DNA of 64,000 nt, taken from an uncultured Bacteroidota bacterium (GTDB taxonomy: Bacteria > Bacteroidota > Bacteroidia > Chitinophagales > Chitinophagaceae). Numbering within the stretch: position 1 is the first letter of the stretch; the number at the start of each line of letters is the position of its first letter. This document shows positions 46,464 through 54,394 of the stretch, piece after piece. A program made the translations under genes and the position numbers. A model generated the notes under the pieces. That model did no database searches. It was given only the letters and a program-made list of their open reading frames with translations, and was not told where the DNA came from. Where the stretch lies: assembly GCA_903882805.1 (NCBI GenBank), contig CAIRYK010000032.1, positions 48,089 to 112,088 of the forward strand. Direction: 5' to 3'.

Positions 46464-48167
46464 TCAATATTGGTCAACGGATTTCTTATTCCAATCCAGC
46501 TTTTTCCAGTGGTCGCCCGTTTGATACAATAGTAGGTAACGTTGCGGGTCTTTTTTTAGTGTTATCTGGTAGTAATGGCCGGCATCTTTCATGTCTACCT
46601 TGTAGTCGTCATTTTCATAGCTTGTACCCCCAAATCCATTATACAGCCACCACGTGCCCCATTGGTTGAGTGTAACTATTGCCGTTGAGTCGTTGATGAC
46701 CATTGCGTGTGCGCCATCGCCGGTACCCGACATGTAGTAGGCCTCCACATCATATACGGTGTTGGTGATTTTAGTGGGCATTATCACGTTGTACATTTTC
46801 TTCAATTCGCCGTCGGGGTTAGCGCCTATCATTTGCACTCCCTGCAGGCAATCGGGCAGGTTGAGTAATACGACGGTTTTTTCCGGATCGTTGGGGAATG
46901 TGCGCACCAGATTGTCTACTACCTGAGCCGATTGTTGCCAAAAAGCATTTGCACGGTGGGTGTACCGGATGTTGGCCAGCATAAGAGTGGCTGCCAATAA
47001 ATACCGGATGTAGGTCTTGTTGAATTTGAATATTAACATGGACACAACAGCAAACAGGAAGGGTAGCGCCACATAGGCATACCGGTCTTGAATCACCAAT
47101 CCCGCTTGGGGAAACCATAAGGGTATAAGCAGCCCTAACGATAACAGCAGCCAAATGAACAAAAGATATAATGCACGGTTGTATGCTGAGCGTTTTTTGA
47201 AATTCAACAACGGTAGAATAATTGCGGCGGATACTAATGTATAAAACGCCAGGAGCGTGACGGGCGACTCGCAGATATGATAGCATTTGTCGCGCAATGG
47301 CCCTGCGTAAAATCTACCCAATAACACTAAGTGAAACAGGTATTTCAGAGGCTTTGACAGGTTTAGTGCATCGAGCCCCACTGTGTCGCCGCCAATGTGC
47401 GCCAGACCTGTGTGGTAAAGTATACGCAGCAAGGCAAAGTGCAGCGCAAGGATGATGACCTGCGGGAGTAGGAAAAGCGATATTGTACGCCACATCCTGC
47501 CATGGACTTCAGCTCCCGTTAGACTGTGGTAAATGATTAATGTGCAAACGAATGCAGGGGTTAGGTAAAAAATCTCTAAAGAAAACGATGACAGGAAAAA
47601 TACTACGGCGGCGTACCAAACATATCTTATGTTGCCGGACAGCAGATACTGTTGCACAAAAATGAGCGTGGCTAACATGAGCAACAGCGCCAACAAATAG
47701 TGAAATGACGACTCCCACACCACAACTTCGGACAGGTAGGGGCTTGCGCAAAACAAAAGTCCTGTGCATAGCGCAATTTGCTTGCCTGAGCTAATTTGAG
47801 CTCTTTGGAACAGGGTTGTGAGCAAGATATATAACAACAACGTGTTTGTGGCTTGCAGCGTAATGTAAAGCAAGTGCCAGGGCCAGGCATGCGCATGAAA
47901 TAATAAGTAGAAAAAGTAAGTAACAATTTGTGTAAACTGGTACATACTGGCAATGCCCGAGCCTTTACGATTGATATAGTCGATAAAGCCCACCGAGTTT
48001 AGAAAGGTGACCCAGCCGGGGAAATCGCCAACCAAGCCTGCATGCGCCGCGGGTAGGTACAAGACAAACAAAAGCAACCAGGATATACAAAACACAGCCG
48101 CGCCTGAAAAAACATACCTATTGAGGAATGCTGGTGGAAATACAGGGCTGGGTTGCATATTATTCAA
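46464..48167 (-). CDS. Polytopic membrane protein, GT-C-like (paralogue 3 of 5)
   Basis: A 567-residue paralogue. Markers: AGLVGDFPGWVTFL (the Asp is kept although the surrounding Trp-Val becomes Leu-Val-Gly), MYQFTQIVTYFFYL, SPYLSEVVVWESSFHYLL, QDRYAYVALPF and GTWWLYNGFGGTSYE. It is the most divergent in the first loop, and its DRY-x-Tyr motif has Ala for the usual Thr/Ser. The end, LDWNKKSVDQY, matches the other copies' K-K-x-x-x-Q. It lies 11 bp behind paralogue 4 and 29 bp before paralogue 2. Function as for the others, probably a periplasm-facing sugar transferase. Confidence 0.8.
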   Translation of the reverse strand: MNNMQPSPVFPPAFLNRYVFSGAAVFCISWLLLFVLYLPAAHAGLVGDFPGWVTFLNSVGFIDYINRKGSGIASMYQFTQIVTYFFYLLFHAHAWPWHLLYITLQATNTLLLYILLTTLFQRAQISSGKQIALCTGLLFCASPYLSEVVVWESSFHYLLALLLMLATLIFVQQYLLSGNIRYVWYAAVVFFLSSFSLEIFYLTPAFVCTLIIYHSLTGAEVHGRMWRTISLFLLPQVIILALHFALLRILYHTGLAHIGGDTVGLDALNLSKPLKYLFHLVLLGRFYAGPLRDKCYHICESPVTLLAFYTLVSAAIILPLLNFKKRSAYNRALYLLFIWLLLSLGLLIPLWFPQAGLVIQDRYAYVALPFLFAVVSMLIFKFNKTYIRYLLAATLMLANIRYTHRANAFWQQSAQVVDNLVRTFPNDPEKTVVLLNLPDCLQGVQMIGANPDGELKKMYNVIMPTKITNTVYDVEAYYMSGTGDGAHAMVINDSTAIVTLNQWGTWWLYNGFGGTSYENDDYKVDMKDAGHYYQITLKKDPQRYLLLYQTGDHWKKLDWNKKSVDQY

Positions 48168-48178
48168 CGGTGTGCGTG

Positions 48179-49882
48179 TTAGTATTGTTTGTCATCGCGT
48201 TTTTGCATATTCACTTCACGCCATTCGTCGCTAGTCTGAAATAGTAATGCATACTGGTCGGCCGGGTGTTTCAAAATCAATTCGTACCAATGGCCGGGGT
48301 CGCGCATCACTACTTTGTAGGCTTCGTTTTCGTAGCTGGTGGCGCCGGTATTGCCATACCACCACCATGCGCCCCATTGGTTCAGGGTCACCTGAATCAA
48401 GGTGTCGTTTACCACCAAAACATGCGCTCCGTCTTTGGCCGATTGCATATTATAGGACACAACGTCGTACATCTTGTTATCGAGTTTCTGCTCGTGGTTT
48501 ACGTTGTACAATAACTTGAAAGAGCTATTGGGTAATGAGCCAATCATTGGTATTCCGTTCATATTGGCAGGCAGGTTTAGGAATAGCACTGTTTTGTTGC
48601 CCACCGGCGGCATATTGGTAACAAGGCGGTTATTTATATAGCCGCTCTGGCGCCAAAAGGTATTGATCTGATAGGTGAAGTATCCATTTACCGCCGCGTA
48701 AATCGCGAAGATAGCTGTGCCGGCAATACGCGCAGGGATGGCTGCCAACGCCATCATAATAAGTACATACATCCATGGCAGCATAAAATAAGAGTAGCGG
48801 TCGTAGGCAACCAACTGATCTTCTGATATCCATACAGGGCTTACTATGGCTATGCACATCTGAAGCCATATGAAAAACAAAAGCGCGGTTTTGGCATTTA
48901 CGCTCAGTTTTTTGAATCTGTAAATAAGAAACAACCACACATAAGCAATAGCTCCATAGAAAAATACCACACCCTGTACAGTGCGAAATGCGAGATATAT
49001 GGTTTTGCGCACTTCGGTAGGGAAAAACCGACCCAGTAGTAAATTGTGAAATACATAGGTGGGCGGCTTGCGCAAGTAGCTGATAGCCGGCTGAATGATA
49101 TCTTCGCCCAAATGTGCAGCATAAGCCCCGGTTACTATGTGCAAAATGAGCAGGTGAATGGCGAAAATGGCCATAAGCGGCGCGAAAAACCAAAGCATTG
49201 TCTTTTTGAAAATCGCGCTGTTATAATCGAGAATATATCGGTAGTAAAGGGCTAGCGTTAGTACAAACCAGGGAGTGAGATAAGCAAACTCGAGCGCAAA
49301 CATAGATAGGCTGAAAACGATCAATGACGCTATTACATACTTTGGGTTTTGATTGGTCTGGAATTGTTGCGACCACCGAACAATTGCCATTAGCATAATA
49401 GATCCCTGCAGATAATGGAACGATGCTTTCCATACCATTACTTCTGAAATATGGGGCGCTACCGTAAACAACACCATACTGCCCAACGCAATAAATGAAC
49501 TGCTCTTATTGCCCGATTGTTGAAGAAGCGTTTTTACAAACTGATATATAAGTGTAGCATTTGCGGCATGCATAGACACCGTGAGCAAAAACCAAGCCCA
49601 ACGGTTGACGCCGAAAAGCTGATAAAGAAGGTAGGTAATAAACTGCGTAAACTGATACAGGCTGGGTACCCGTGTTTGTGTGATGTTGATATAATCCCAA
49701 AATGGCGCTTCTTTTACTTTTTGCTGCCAGTCAATGGTGTCAGTTACCCAGCCGGCTTTTGCGGTGATAATATACATAGCCAGCGTAAGCAGCCACAGTA
49801 TGCCGAAGGTTGCAAAAGGGGGCAGTTCGTTATCGTTTTTTTTCGATATGCCTGCTATGCTAAGAAGTGGAGCGAGTGTCAC
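48179..49882 (-). CDS. Polytopic membrane protein, GT-C-like (paralogue 4 of 5)
   Basis: A 567-residue paralogue; first gene of the four minus-strand copies. Markers: AGWVTDTIDWQQK, LYQFTQFITYLLYQL, APHISEVMVWKASFHYLQG, AYDRYSYFMLPW, FLNLPANMNGIPMIGSLPNSS, GAWWWYGNTGATSYE and DPGHWYELILKHP. The 194-bp gap to the fifth copy (on the plus strand from 50077) is where divergent transcription would start; I see no strong -33/-7 pair in it. Length and end (NMQKRDDKQY) match the group. Assignment to GT-C is by topology and conserved loops only. Confidence 0.8.
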   Translation of the reverse strand: MTLAPLLSIAGISKKNDNELPPFATFGILWLLTLAMYIITAKAGWVTDTIDWQQKVKEAPFWDYINITQTRVPSLYQFTQFITYLLYQLFGVNRWAWFLLTVSMHAANATLIYQFVKTLLQQSGNKSSSFIALGSMVLFTVAPHISEVMVWKASFHYLQGSIMLMAIVRWSQQFQTNQNPKYVIASLIVFSLSMFALEFAYLTPWFVLTLALYYRYILDYNSAIFKKTMLWFFAPLMAIFAIHLLILHIVTGAYAAHLGEDIIQPAISYLRKPPTYVFHNLLLGRFFPTEVRKTIYLAFRTVQGVVFFYGAIAYVWLFLIYRFKKLSVNAKTALLFFIWLQMCIAIVSPVWISEDQLVAYDRYSYFMLPWMYVLIMMALAAIPARIAGTAIFAIYAAVNGYFTYQINTFWRQSGYINNRLVTNMPPVGNKTVLFLNLPANMNGIPMIGSLPNSSFKLLYNVNHEQKLDNKMYDVVSYNMQSAKDGAHVLVVNDTLIQVTLNQWGAWWWYGNTGATSYENEAYKVVMRDPGHWYELILKHPADQYALLFQTSDEWREVNMQKRDDKQY

Positions 49883-50076
49883 TGAAATATTGGTTGTGTG
49901 GCAAATATAAATAATTAGGGGGCAAAGCCATTAAATGATGATAATGCAGTTGTGTTTTATGCTGGTTAGCAATTTAGTAATTGTTGTATTCGGTTTTGTA
50001 TCGGTAGCTATTTGACGTTTTTAACGCGCAATGTCGCAACTTATGTTATCATTGTGCTGTAAATGCGCCGCATATT

Positions 50077-51759
50077 ATGGCCCAGCAATCTAATACAGCA
50101 GCTTACTCATCGCCTGGTATAAATGCCCGTTGGGTGTTTGTTGGGTTGTGGGTACTACTTTTTGCATTGTATTGGCCTGCTCGCTATGGCGGCTGGGTGT
50201 CTGACACGGCTGAGTGGCTTGATAAAGTAAAGCATCAGGATTTCTGGACTTATGTAAACACTACGCAGTCGCGCGGTGGGTTGTATCAGTTTACACAAAT
50301 AGTTACTTATTTGTTTTATCGTCTGCTCGGGGCGCGGCCATTACCGTGGCATTTGCTATTTCTTACCATGCAAGCAGTAAACTGTACTTTGGTGTACATG
50401 ATATTTCGGCGGCTGTTCAATCTGTCAGGCACGAGGCACGGGGTATTTATTGCACTATCGGCAGCTATGTTGTTTTGCGTTTGTCCGCACAATTCAGAGG
50501 TAGTCGTTTGGAAGGCGTCCTATCATTACCTGCAAGCGTTGCTAATGGCATTATGCATCATCTATTGGCTACAGCAATATTTAGCTTCAGGCTCCGGTAA
50601 GTATGCAATGCTTGCTTGTGTGGTGTTTTTGTTCGCCACATTTTCACACGAGTTTTTTTACCTCATTCCTGTCTTCGTAGCTTCATTGATATTGTATTAC
50701 CGGCTAGCGTTGGATGTAAATAAGGTTATAACCCGAAAAGCAATGATTCGGTTTTTATTGCCCATGTTGGCCATGGTTGTAGTTCACTTGGTATTATTGC
50801 GTTTATCGGCGGGTTCTGTTGCTGGTACTTTGGGCGACGAGATAAGTCAGCCGTTTTCATCCTATGCGCGCAAGTTTCCGTATTATGTATTTCATGTGCT
50901 GTTTTTGGGTCGGTATTTTACACAACCAGTACGACAGTCGGTATATGAATTTTTCTCCCGCAACCGGGGGCTTTGGCCGTTTTATGGCGCTTTGCTTGTT
51001 ATATCGGGTTATTGCATATTTAGGTTTCGCGCTATAGCAATGCGCTTTAAGCCGGTAATTTTAATTGGGTTATGGTTCTTGGTCTGCATCGGCATTGTAG
51101 CGCCCATGTGGTTTCCCGATAGTATGCTGGTGTCGTTCGATAGGTATACCTATTTTATGGCTCCTTTTGCCTATTTGTTGCTCTCGTTTTTCGTTTTTCG
51201 GTTGGGTAGGGTATTAGCGATTGTTTTGGTAACGGGTTACGCATTGATTAATGTATTTTTTACATTAAAGGTCAACCGGTATTGGGGGCAATCTGCAAGT
51301 TTGGTATCCAGTCTAATCTATAGAATACCTCCGCCAAAGGGTAAAATTGTATTGATCCTAAATTCACCGGAGTACCTAAATGGGACGCCCGTTATTGGAC
51401 CTTTTTGGCATTATTCTTTTGGCAAAATGCGCAATTTGTATGTGGAAGAGCCGATAGATACCGCAGTTTATGAGGTGGTGTCTTACAATATGCTGACAGC
51501 TAATGATGGCGCTCATGTGAATGTAGTAAATGATTCTGTTGTGCACGTAACGCTCAATCAGTGGGGCACCTGGTGGTGGATAGGAATGTGGGGCGCGCAC
51601 AACTATGAAACCGAGGATTTTAGGTTAAATCTCGTAGATCCCGGGCATTGGTATGAACTAACACTGAAAAAATCGGCCGATAACTATCTGCTCTTGTATC
51701 AGGTGGGCTTGAACTGGAAACAAGTTGATATGCGTAAAAAAGACAAAGATCAGCTTTAG
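50077..51759 (+). CDS. Polytopic membrane protein, GT-C-like (paralogue 5 of 5), divergent
   Basis: A 560-residue paralogue on the opposite strand to the other four. Markers: GGWVSDTAEWLDK, LYQFTQIVTYLFYRLL, CPHNSEVVVWKASYHYLQA, SFDRYTYFMAPF, LNSPEYLNGTPVIGPFWH, GTWWWIGMWGAHNYE and DPGHWYELTLKKS, ending RKKDKDQL. Its C-terminal domain keeps the aromatic clusters but the third Trp-Tyr becomes Trp-Ile. An inversion after duplication explains its orientation (inference). It converges with the SGNH gene at 51782, 22 bp away. No other promoter is obvious. Confidence 0.8.
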   Translation: MAQQSNTAAYSSPGINARWVFVGLWVLLFALYWPARYGGWVSDTAEWLDKVKHQDFWTYVNTTQSRGGLYQFTQIVTYLFYRLLGARPLPWHLLFLTMQAVNCTLVYMIFRRLFNLSGTRHGVFIALSAAMLFCVCPHNSEVVVWKASYHYLQALLMALCIIYWLQQYLASGSGKYAMLACVVFLFATFSHEFFYLIPVFVASLILYYRLALDVNKVITRKAMIRFLLPMLAMVVVHLVLLRLSAGSVAGTLGDEISQPFSSYARKFPYYVFHVLFLGRYFTQPVRQSVYEFFSRNRGLWPFYGALLVISGYCIFRFRAIAMRFKPVILIGLWFLVCIGIVAPMWFPDSMLVSFDRYTYFMAPFAYLLLSFFVFRLGRVLAIVLVTGYALINVFFTLKVNRYWGQSASLVSSLIYRIPPPKGKIVLILNSPEYLNGTPVIGPFWHYSFGKMRNLYVEEPIDTAVYEVVSYNMLTANDGAHVNVVNDSVVHVTLNQWGTWWWIGMWGAHNYETEDFRLNLVDPGHWYELTLKKSADNYLLLYQVGLNWKQVDMRKKDKDQL

Positions 51760-51781
51760 AAGCGCATTAACAATTGGGTTA

Positions 51782-52843
51782 TCAATACTTCACCAGCTCT
51801 TTATTTACTAAAGCAAGCCAGTTTTGTTTGGCCCAATAATTCCAATGGCTGTCGCCGTGATAGCAATATTCATGATCGGCGCTTTTAAAGAAAGAATAGC
51901 TATCTATCACCTTCATTTTAAGGCTAACTGCTTGCTGTAGGCGAGGTATGAAATTGTTGTAGCCCTTTGGTTGTACAATGGTTGCAGAATTGGGTATTAT
52001 TGCCAGATATACTTCTGTGAAACCAGATTTTATGTAATACTCATATATTATGTTCAAGTTTACGGTAAGTTTTTCAATTTCGGCATCAGGTATGGGGATG
52101 TAGGAGCTGCCTGCATCAGTGTAGCTCACGGTTTCTTTGAGAAATAAATAGTTTTTGTCGTCTGATATCACTACATCTCCCGATGCCCTACTAAACGCAT
52201 AATAGTTTAACGCAGCCTTAGATTGAAATATGGGCATAATAAACTGGTAATTGAATAAGTTGAACTGCAGGTTTTGATTGATATAAGGGTTGAACAACAA
52301 ATCTGTAGTTAAGGCAGGTATAGCGCCTGCCATATATACTGGATGTTGGCCTACCACTTTCGAAATAGTTGGTTTAGGAGAATTTGCCGAATCAATTATT
52401 TCTTCAAAAATAGATTGAGTAGATAAATAGTTTCTCACCTCACGCTCAGCAATTTCGAGAAGTAGAATGTTTGTGCGGGTTGTGTCGAGTTGGTAATTTA
52501 GTTTAGTTCTTCTGGGAATGTGTTTGTAGTCTACCAACCCACAAAAGTCTGTATCGTTCATGTGCCAAGAATAGCTATCGCCTTGCAGAAACAACACTGT
52601 TTTTCTCCTGCCATTATAAGGAGGTGGGTGGATGCGCGTTTTGTCTTCAGGTAAGAGAAAGCTGCCAATAAAGTCGAGATAAGACATGCTGATGAGGTCG
52701 CCGTGCGGACATTGGTAGGTACCCCACCATGCGTTTCGGTCGCGTTTGTCCGATAAATATTGCATAGCGTTGCGCGATGTAGACGCATAGAGCGCTACAA
52801 GGCCAAAAACTATACAGAAGTCGCGGACAATTTTCTTGAGCAT
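51782..52843 (-). CDS. SGNH/AlgX-like putative O-acetyltransferase or esterase partner of MBOAT
   Basis: An N-terminal membrane anchor (FCIVFGLVALYAS) is followed by a periplasmic domain with LQGDSYSWHMN (GDS nucleophile Ser, about residues 80-90) and, near the C-terminus, CYHGDSHWNYWAKQNW, the Asp-x-His catalytic pair of AlgJ/AlgX-like SGNH proteins. Length 353 is typical. It lies three bases after the MBOAT gene on the same strand, so the two are co-translated and should act together: MBOAT moves acetyl across the membrane and this protein passes it to a sugar. I infer the substrate is the local surface glycan. Confidence 0.82.
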   Translation of the reverse strand: MLKKIVRDFCIVFGLVALYASTSRNAMQYLSDKRDRNAWWGTYQCPHGDLISMSYLDFIGSFLLPEDKTRIHPPPYNGRRKTVLFLQGDSYSWHMNDTDFCGLVDYKHIPRRTKLNYQLDTTRTNILLLEIAEREVRNYLSTQSIFEEIIDSANSPKPTISKVVGQHPVYMAGAIPALTTDLLFNPYINQNLQFNLFNYQFIMPIFQSKAALNYYAFSRASGDVVISDDKNYLFLKETVSYTDAGSSYIPIPDAEIEKLTVNLNIIYEYYIKSGFTEVYLAIIPNSATIVQPKGYNNFIPRLQQAVSLKMKVIDSYSFFKSADHEYCYHGDSHWNYWAKQNWLALVNKELVKY

Positions 52844-52846
52844 TGT

Positions 52847-54259
52847 CTAAAATTGAAAATATATAAATTGATTCTCTATAAAAACACCGAAATAATAGCA
52901 GATGGCGAACATGGTCAGCATGTAGGTATAGAATAGGGTATCGTTTATAATCAGATTTGAAGGTTTGTATTTTTCACGCCCGACAGTAATAACTATGAGC
53001 GCAAATGAAAAAACGAGTTCCACACGGTTCATGCCCACATAGTGAGAGCCCCCTCTGAAAGCAAACAACGCTTTAAGATATTCGAGAGCGTTGTGCATGT
53101 TTTCTGCTCTGAAAAATACCCATGCCAGCATTGTGAAGGCAAATGTGGCTGAAATGCCTGTAATGGCAGATAGGGTAGGTGGCATCCCTTTAAATAGTTT
53201 TTGTCTGGATTTTCGTGTGAAGTATTCAAAAACCAATGCCAGGCCATGCAGCAGTCCGAAAACCACAAAACGCCATCCGGCTCCGTGCCAGAACCCGCTA
53301 ATGAAAAATGTGAAAAGCAAGCCTATTAAAATAGCAGTTTTGCCATTGTTGCGCAGCGCTAGCACAAGCGGATTGAACAAGTAATCGTAAAACCAGCCTG
53401 AAAGCGATATATGCCATTTGCGCCAAAAGGTAGTTACATTTTTCGACCAATAAGGTTGGTCGAAATTTTCCATGAGGTTAATGTTCATGACTTTGGCTGC
53501 ACCAATTGCAATATCGCAATAGCCAGAGAAATCGCAATAGATCTGGAAAGAATAGAACAACGCGCCTATGAAAATAGACAACGACGAGCTTTCGCTGGTG
53601 TGGAGGTAAGTTCTATCAACAGCCATTGCTAAGCGGTCGGCTACCACCACTTTCTTAAAAAAGCCCCATGCCATGCGCGCAAGACCGGCTTTTACGTTGT
53701 CCCAATTATAGGGGCGGTAGTCGCGAAGCTGATGCAGGATGTTTTGGGGTCGTTCTATAGGGCCGGCAACCAGTTGCGGGTAAAACATTACATATAGCGC
53801 ATAATTAAGGAAGCTGTGTTCGGCCTTCTGGTTTTTTCTATACACCTCTATGGTGTAGCTCATGGCCTGAAATGTATGAAAAGACAACCCTATGGGCAAG
53901 GCCATTTTCAATGCCGGAAACGAAACATGCCGCCCGAAAAAGTGGAATGTAGTCTGGATATTATCTATAAAGAAATTATAGTATTTAAAAGTGGCCAGCG
54001 TGCCAATATTGACCAGTAGACTAAGGAAAAACCAGAACTTCCTGGTACTGCCCTCACTTTTTTCAATCTGAATGCCTGCAATATAATCAACCACTATTAT
54101 TCCACCCAATACCAGAATGTACTCAGGTATACGCGCCATGTAGAAATAGCAGCTGGCTATGAGCAGCAGCGCAGCGCGCGCTCTCTGGTTTTGCAGCCTG
54201 AAAAACCACAGCGTAACCACCATAAAGAATACCAGGAATTGCAGTGTATTAAATACCAT
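52847..54259 (-). CDS. MBOAT-family O-acyltransferase (AlgI/DltB-like)
   Basis: A 470-residue polytopic protein of the membrane-bound O-acyltransferase family. AlgI-type landmarks are LPIGLSFHTFQAMSYTIEVYRK, YALYVMFYPQLVAGPIERP, FSGYCDIAIGAAKVMNI, WRKWHISLSGWFYDYLFNPL and FISGFWHGAGWRFVVFGLLHG, the last containing the catalytic His. It would move an acetyl group from a cytoplasmic donor to a periplasmic acceptor. It lies directly upstream of the SGNH gene with a 3-bp gap; together with the GT-C-like array this makes a glycan-decorating unit. A bidirectional terminator lies between it and glnN. Confidence 0.92.
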   Translation of the reverse strand: MVFNTLQFLVFFMVVTLWFFRLQNQRARAALLLIASCYFYMARIPEYILVLGGIIVVDYIAGIQIEKSEGSTRKFWFFLSLLVNIGTLATFKYYNFFIDNIQTTFHFFGRHVSFPALKMALPIGLSFHTFQAMSYTIEVYRKNQKAEHSFLNYALYVMFYPQLVAGPIERPQNILHQLRDYRPYNWDNVKAGLARMAWGFFKKVVVADRLAMAVDRTYLHTSESSSLSIFIGALFYSFQIYCDFSGYCDIAIGAAKVMNINLMENFDQPYWSKNVTTFWRKWHISLSGWFYDYLFNPLVLALRNNGKTAILIGLLFTFFISGFWHGAGWRFVVFGLLHGLALVFEYFTRKSRQKLFKGMPPTLSAITGISATFAFTMLAWVFFRAENMHNALEYLKALFAFRGGSHYVGMNRVELVFSFALIVITVGREKYKPSNLIINDTLFYTYMLTMFAICYYFGVFIENQFIYFQF

Positions 54260-54338
54260 GGTTCGTGTTTGGATTGATCAGCTCAGCCAATTAGTTTTTG
54301 GTTTTGGCTTCATTGATAATGCTGTGTTTTCATCAAAA

Positions 54339-54373
54339 ATAGAAAAAGTCGCCCGATTGGCGACTTTTTCTAT
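54339..54373. terminator. Bidirectional terminator between glnN and the MBOAT gene
   Basis: A perfect 15-bp stem, 54339-54353 with 54359-54373 (core AAAAAGTCGCC/GGCGACTTTTT), five-base loop CGATT. The stem itself supplies T-runs on both strands. It lies after the glnN stop (minus strand). Confidence 0.85.
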
Positions 54374-54394
54374 CGAAATAGGGTATCGATAATA

